Below the pieces are notes generated by a model. That model saw only the letters and a program-made list of their open reading frames with translations, searched no databases and was not told the origin of the DNA. DNA of 8,448 bases. Origin: an uncultured Alphaproteobacteria bacterium (lineage in GTDB: Bacteria; Pseudomonadota; Alphaproteobacteria; Sphingomonadales; Sphingomonadaceae). The stretch covers positions 1-8,448 of the forward strand of contig CAJAHV010000204.1 in NCBI GenBank assembly GCA_903939555.1, in the 5' to 3' direction. Below are positions 6,363-8,448 of this stretch, in pieces (positions within the stretch are counted from its first letter, which is position 1; the number at the start of each line of letters is the position of its first letter). A program made the position numbers and the translations under genes.

Positions 6363-6382
6363 GCTCGACAACGTCGTAGCTT
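6361..6382 (+). other. Hairpin starting within the lipoprotein stop codon
   Basis: AAGCTCGAC (6361-6369) pairs with GTCGTAGCTT (6373-6382), with one bulged T at 6377 and loop AAC. The stem begins with the AA of the TAA stop codon and precedes the terminator hairpin by 8 nt. It could protect the mRNA 3' end after termination or affect terminator efficiency. Its role is inferred only from position. Confidence 0.5.
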
Positions 6383-6390
6383 AGTTTAGG

Positions 6391-6421
6391 AAAGGGCCAC
6401 CGCGAGGTGGCCCTTTTTTTT
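6391..6421 (+). terminator. Strong intrinsic terminator after the lipoprotein gene
   Basis: The perfect stem GGGCCACC (6394-6401)/GGTGGCCC (6406-6413) has a GNRA-type loop GCGA. It is extended by AAA (6391-6393) pairing with T residues, and followed by eight T (6414-6421). This is a textbook Rho-independent terminator. It lies in the 5' region of the SCP2 gene and ends only 15 nt before that ATG. Confidence 0.93.
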
Positions 6422-6436
6422 GAGAAGGAAAGACGC

Positions 6437-6736
6437 ATGAGCCTGACCGCAATTACCGAACAGATGACATCGCGCATCGGCGCCGGTGGCAATTTCAAGA
6501 AGTCCGTCAAGTTCGATTTCGGTGACGACGGCGTAGTCCGCATCGACGACAAGGTGCAGCCGCCCATCATCGACAATGAAAACGCCGCCACCGATTGCAC
6601 CATCAAGGTCAAGCTGGCCGATTTCATGGACATCGCCAGCGGCAAGCAGAACGCCCAGATGGCGTTCATGATGGGCAAGCTCAAGGTTGAAGGCGACATG
6701 TCGGTTGCCATGCAGCTCGGCACCATCCTCGGCTGA
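6437..6736 (+). CDS. SCP2 sterol-carrier-domain protein
   Basis: A 99-aa single-domain SCP2-like protein that binds hydrophobic ligands such as sterols, fatty acyl chains or acyl-CoA in a cytoplasmic pocket. Family features seen: the strand-rich segment VKFDFGDDGVVRIDDK (24-39), the acidic TDCTIKVKLADFMDIASGK (52-70), and the closing helix MAFMMGKLKVEGDMSVAMQL (75-94), where the M..GKLKxxGDxxxAMxL pattern is characteristic. The start is the ATG at 6437, because AAGGA (6425-6429) is placed 7 nt before it. An earlier in-frame GTG at 6407 lies inside the terminator stem and is rejected. Transcription must read through the terminator at 6391-6421 or begin inside or just downstream of the lipoprotein gene, since there is no room for a promoter after the terminator. 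The ligand is unknown. Confidence 0.9.
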   Translation: MSLTAITEQMTSRIGAGGNFKKSVKFDFGDDGVVRIDDKVQPPIIDNENAATDCTIKVKLADFMDIASGKQNAQMAFMMGKLKVEGDMSVAMQLGTILG

Positions 6737-6744
6737 TTCGACAC

Positions 6745-6828
6745 AGCCGCTTGCATGCGGCTGCTACAAAACCGCCGCATCAATGCGGCTGCTACAATAC
6801 GGCCGCATCAATGCGGCTGGAAAAGCTA
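6745..6828. repeat. Three 28-bp tandem repeats, each with a GC-rich hairpin
   Basis: Units are at 6745-6772, 6773-6800 and 6801-6828. The shared core is GCCGCATCAATGCGGC (perfect dyad GCCGCAT-CA-ATGCGGC in units 2 and 3), followed in units 1 and 2 by TGCTACAA. Unit 1 differs at five positions from unit 2 but keeps its own stem, AGCCGC/GCGGCT around TTGCAT. The third unit diverges after the stem into GGAAAAG. The block begins 8 bp after the SCP2 stop codon, so it would be transcribed as the 3' UTR. There are no T-tracts, so these are not classic terminators. They may stabilise the 3' end, act as REP-like elements, or bind a protein. Confidence 0.85.
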
Positions 6829-6853
6829 CCGGCCATGGCATGCCATGGCCGGT
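6828..6853. repeat. Perfect 26-bp palindrome
   Basis: The left arm ACCGGCCATGGCA (6828-6840) is the exact reverse complement of the right arm TGCCATGGCCGGT (6841-6853), with no spacer. It directly abuts the 28-bp repeat array and lies between the SCP2 stop and the next gene. As DNA it could bind a dimeric protein; as RNA it would fold into a long hairpin on either strand. A T-tract is absent, though TTTC follows at 6861-6864. The role is unknown. Confidence 0.85.
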
Positions 6854-6886
6854 GCCTGCCGTTTCTCGCACAATCGGGTATCCAGA

Positions 6887-7573
6887 ATGACATACGGATG
6901 GACGATCATGCTGCTTGCAACGCTTGCCGTCACCACGGTACCGCCGGCTTCGGCCGCGCAATCGAAAACGTCGGCGAAAACGTCGGCGAAAACGTCGGCA
7001 AGAATCGTAAGAAAACCCTCGCCCAAACCGCCGGTCGCGAAAAAGCCGGTGGTGGTGGAGGTCGTGCCGGCCAGGCCCGGCGGCTTCATGGTGCCCAAGG
7101 AAGTCATTCTGCGCAAACCGACGCCGGCCGAAGCCGCCGCCAACGCCGTGTGGAACGTGCGCGCCGGGTTGAACGTCGCAGCGCTCCAGTGCCAATTTTC
7201 GGGCTATCTAAAAACAGTAAATAATTACAATGATTTCCTGAAACATCACGGCGAGGAACTCGTCCGTGCGCAACAAGCGATGCTCAGGCATTTCCGCCGC
7301 TTCGACGGTGCCCGCGCCGTCACGAGCTTCGACCAGTACACGACCCGCACCTACAACAGCTATTCCACGCTCGATGCCCAATATGCCTTTTGCGATGCAG
7401 CCGGGCGGGTTGGCCGCCTCGTGCTGGCGCTGCCCAAGGGCAAGCTGACCGGCATGGCGCTGACGCTGTTGCCGCAGGTCCGCCAATCACTGGCGCAGCA
7501 GGCCCTGTCGCCGGCGCTGACCATCGAACCGATCGTGCCGGTCGAACTGCCGGAAATCATCATTCCGGACTGA
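6887..7573 (+). CDS. Exported protein of unknown function
   Basis: A 228-aa protein I cannot assign to a named family. The N-terminus (MTYGWTIMLLATLAVTTVPPASAAQ) looks like a Sec signal peptide with cleavage after ASA, although it lacks a basic n-region. A low-complexity basic linker follows: KTSA three times (27-38), then Pro/Lys-rich sequence to about residue 65. The rest (about 66-228) is a probably helical domain with WNVRAGLNVAALQCQF (89-104), NYNDFLKHH (113-121) and YSTLDAQYAFCDAAGRVGR (159-177), and a tail rich in Pro, Glu and Ile. The only two mature cysteines, Cys102 and Cys169, could form a disulfide in the periplasm. The start is uncertain: ATG 6887 has a weak ribosome site; ATG 6908 (with GGATGGA upstream) or ATG 6845 inside the palindrome are alternatives. 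The 3' end meets gpx tail to tail, 6 bp apart. Confidence 0.72.
   Translation: MTYGWTIMLLATLAVTTVPPASAAQSKTSAKTSAKTSARIVRKPSPKPPVAKKPVVVEVVPARPGGFMVPKEVILRKPTPAEAAANAVWNVRAGLNVAALQCQFSGYLKTVNNYNDFLKHHGEELVRAQQAMLRHFRRFDGARAVTSFDQYTTRTYNSYSTLDAQYAFCDAAGRVGRLVLALPKGKLTGMALTLLPQVRQSLAQQALSPALTIEPIVPVELPEIIIPD
6964..6999 (+). repeat. Perfect 12-bp tandem repeat, three units
   Basis: GAAAACGTCGGC is repeated exactly at 6964-6975, 6976-6987 and 6988-6999. It encodes a Lys-Thr-Ser-Ala repeat right after the predicted signal peptide cleavage site. DNA identity between the units suggests recent slippage duplication, so copy number may vary among strains without breaking the frame. Confidence 0.85.
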
Positions 7574-7579
7574 AGCCGG

Positions 7580-8062
<483 letters not shown>

Positions 8063-8087
8063 GTTGCTGTCTCCCGATTGCGGAATG

Positions 8088-8448
8088 CTATGCTGCGGCC
8101 AGCGGCGGGGCAAGCCATTGTCCGGCCAGCGCCGCGGTGAAATGGCGGCGGCACAGCGCGACATAACGATCATTGCCGCCGATCTCGGTTTGCGCGCCAG
8201 CGGCGACCGCCCGGCCCGCAGCATCGATGCGCAGGTTCATGATCGCCTTGCGGCCGCAGACGCACACTGATTTGATCTCGTGCAGCACATCGGCAATTGC
8301 CAGCAGCGCCGCGCTGCCCGGGAACAGCGCCCCCAGGAAATCGGTGCGCAGGCCATAGCAGAGTACCGGGATGCCAAGATCGTCGCACACCCGCGCCAAT
8401 TGCCAGACCTGATCCGCCGTCAGGAACTGCGCCTCGTCGATCAGCACG
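8088..8448 (-). CDS. tdk: Thymidine kinase, C-terminal part (5' end outside window)
   Basis: Thymidine kinase phosphorylates thymidine to dTMP in the pyrimidine salvage pathway. About 120 C-terminal residues of a family usually near 190-205 aa are visible, so the P-loop is outside the window. Visible hallmarks are LIDEAQFL (the DE motif with the catalytic Glu), CYGLRTDFLGALFPGS, the zinc-site segment SVCVCGRKA followed by CRRHF, and the substrate lasso IGGNDRYV. These match the E. coli Tdk type (CxCGRK, GGNERYV). The GTG codon near 8447 is an internal Val codon, not the start. The stop TAG at 8090-8088 lies 25 nt before gpx. Confidence 0.95.
   Translation of the reverse strand, partial: VLIDEAQFLTADQVWQLARVCDDLGIPVLCYGLRTDFLGALFPGSAALLAIADVLHEIKSVCVCGRKAIMNLRIDAAGRAVAAGAQTEIGGNDRYVALCRRHFTAALAGQWLAPPLAAA

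Noticed and set aside
6407..6436. GTG start for SCP2 at 6407
   Set aside because: It lies in the terminator stem and T-tract. The ATG at 6437 has a well-placed AAGGA.
6253..6783. Minus-strand open frame across the lipoprotein and SCP2 genes
   Set aside because: It crosses the terminator and the repeat array, lacks a ribosome site and has a Met/Ser/Arg-rich translation typical of antisense frames.
6745..6828. CRISPR array
   Set aside because: The three 28-bp units are directly adjacent with no spacers, are imperfect, and have no cas genes nearby.
6828..6853. Insertion sequence end or attachment site
   Set aside because: There is no transposase or integrase in the window, no target-site duplication, and no second copy of the palindrome.
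6755..6886. Upstream start for the exported protein within the repeat array
   Set aside because: It would place the repeats and palindrome in coding sequence and bury the signal peptide 45 residues from the N-terminus.

Overview
The window is GC-rich and densely coded, with Sphingomonadales-like alphaproteobacterial gene content. This is inferred from protein style, strong GC codon bias and gene mix; I could not run a taxonomic search. Eleven protein genes are supported. The two at the window edges (nadA and tdk) are cut off.

Left block (1-1102, minus strand): an MBL-fold hydrolase of the LACTB2-like type runs directly into nadA (quinolinate synthase). The gap is 11 nt, and the nadA ribosome binding site overlaps the upstream stop codon, so the two look like one operon. 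A divergent intergenic region of 124 bp (1103-1226) separates this operon from the plus-strand genes.

Central block (1227-5945, plus strand): an NADH-type FAD ferredoxin/rubredoxin reductase, a GMC-family FAD alcohol dehydrogenase, a microsomal-type epoxide hydrolase and lipB (octanoyltransferase). The last three are joined by stop/start overlaps (ATGA and TGATG) and are probably translationally coupled. The set of redox protein, alcohol dehydrogenase and epoxide hydrolase suggests oxidative handling of a hydrophobic alkene, terpenoid or lipid-like substrate. The oxygenase that would make the epoxide is not in the window. LipB is a housekeeping enzyme that appears to ride at the end of this unit.

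Right-central block (5946-7573, plus strand): a promoter-like region with a perfect inverted repeat between the -35 and -10 hexamers precedes a structured leader and a small Ala/Pro-rich lipoprotein gene built on a 24-bp tandem repeat. A very strong intrinsic terminator follows, and its T-tract ends only 15 nt before the start codon of a 99-aa SCP2-type lipid-binding protein. After that comes a compact repeat region: three 28-bp tandem units, each able to form a hairpin, abutting a perfect 26-bp palindrome. The next gene encodes an exported 228-aa protein of unknown function.

Right block (7580-8448, minus strand): thymidine kinase (tdk, 5' end outside the window) followed after 25 nt by a Cys-type glutathione peroxidase. 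It converges on the unknown exported protein gene with only 6 bp between the stop codons.

No tRNA, rRNA, insertion sequence, CRISPR array or phage gene was seen, and no intergenic stretch exceeds 150 bp. I found no convincing multi-gene defence or other novel system. The most unusual part is 5990-6853: structured leader, repetitive lipoprotein, terminator in front of SCP2, and the hairpin array with palindrome.
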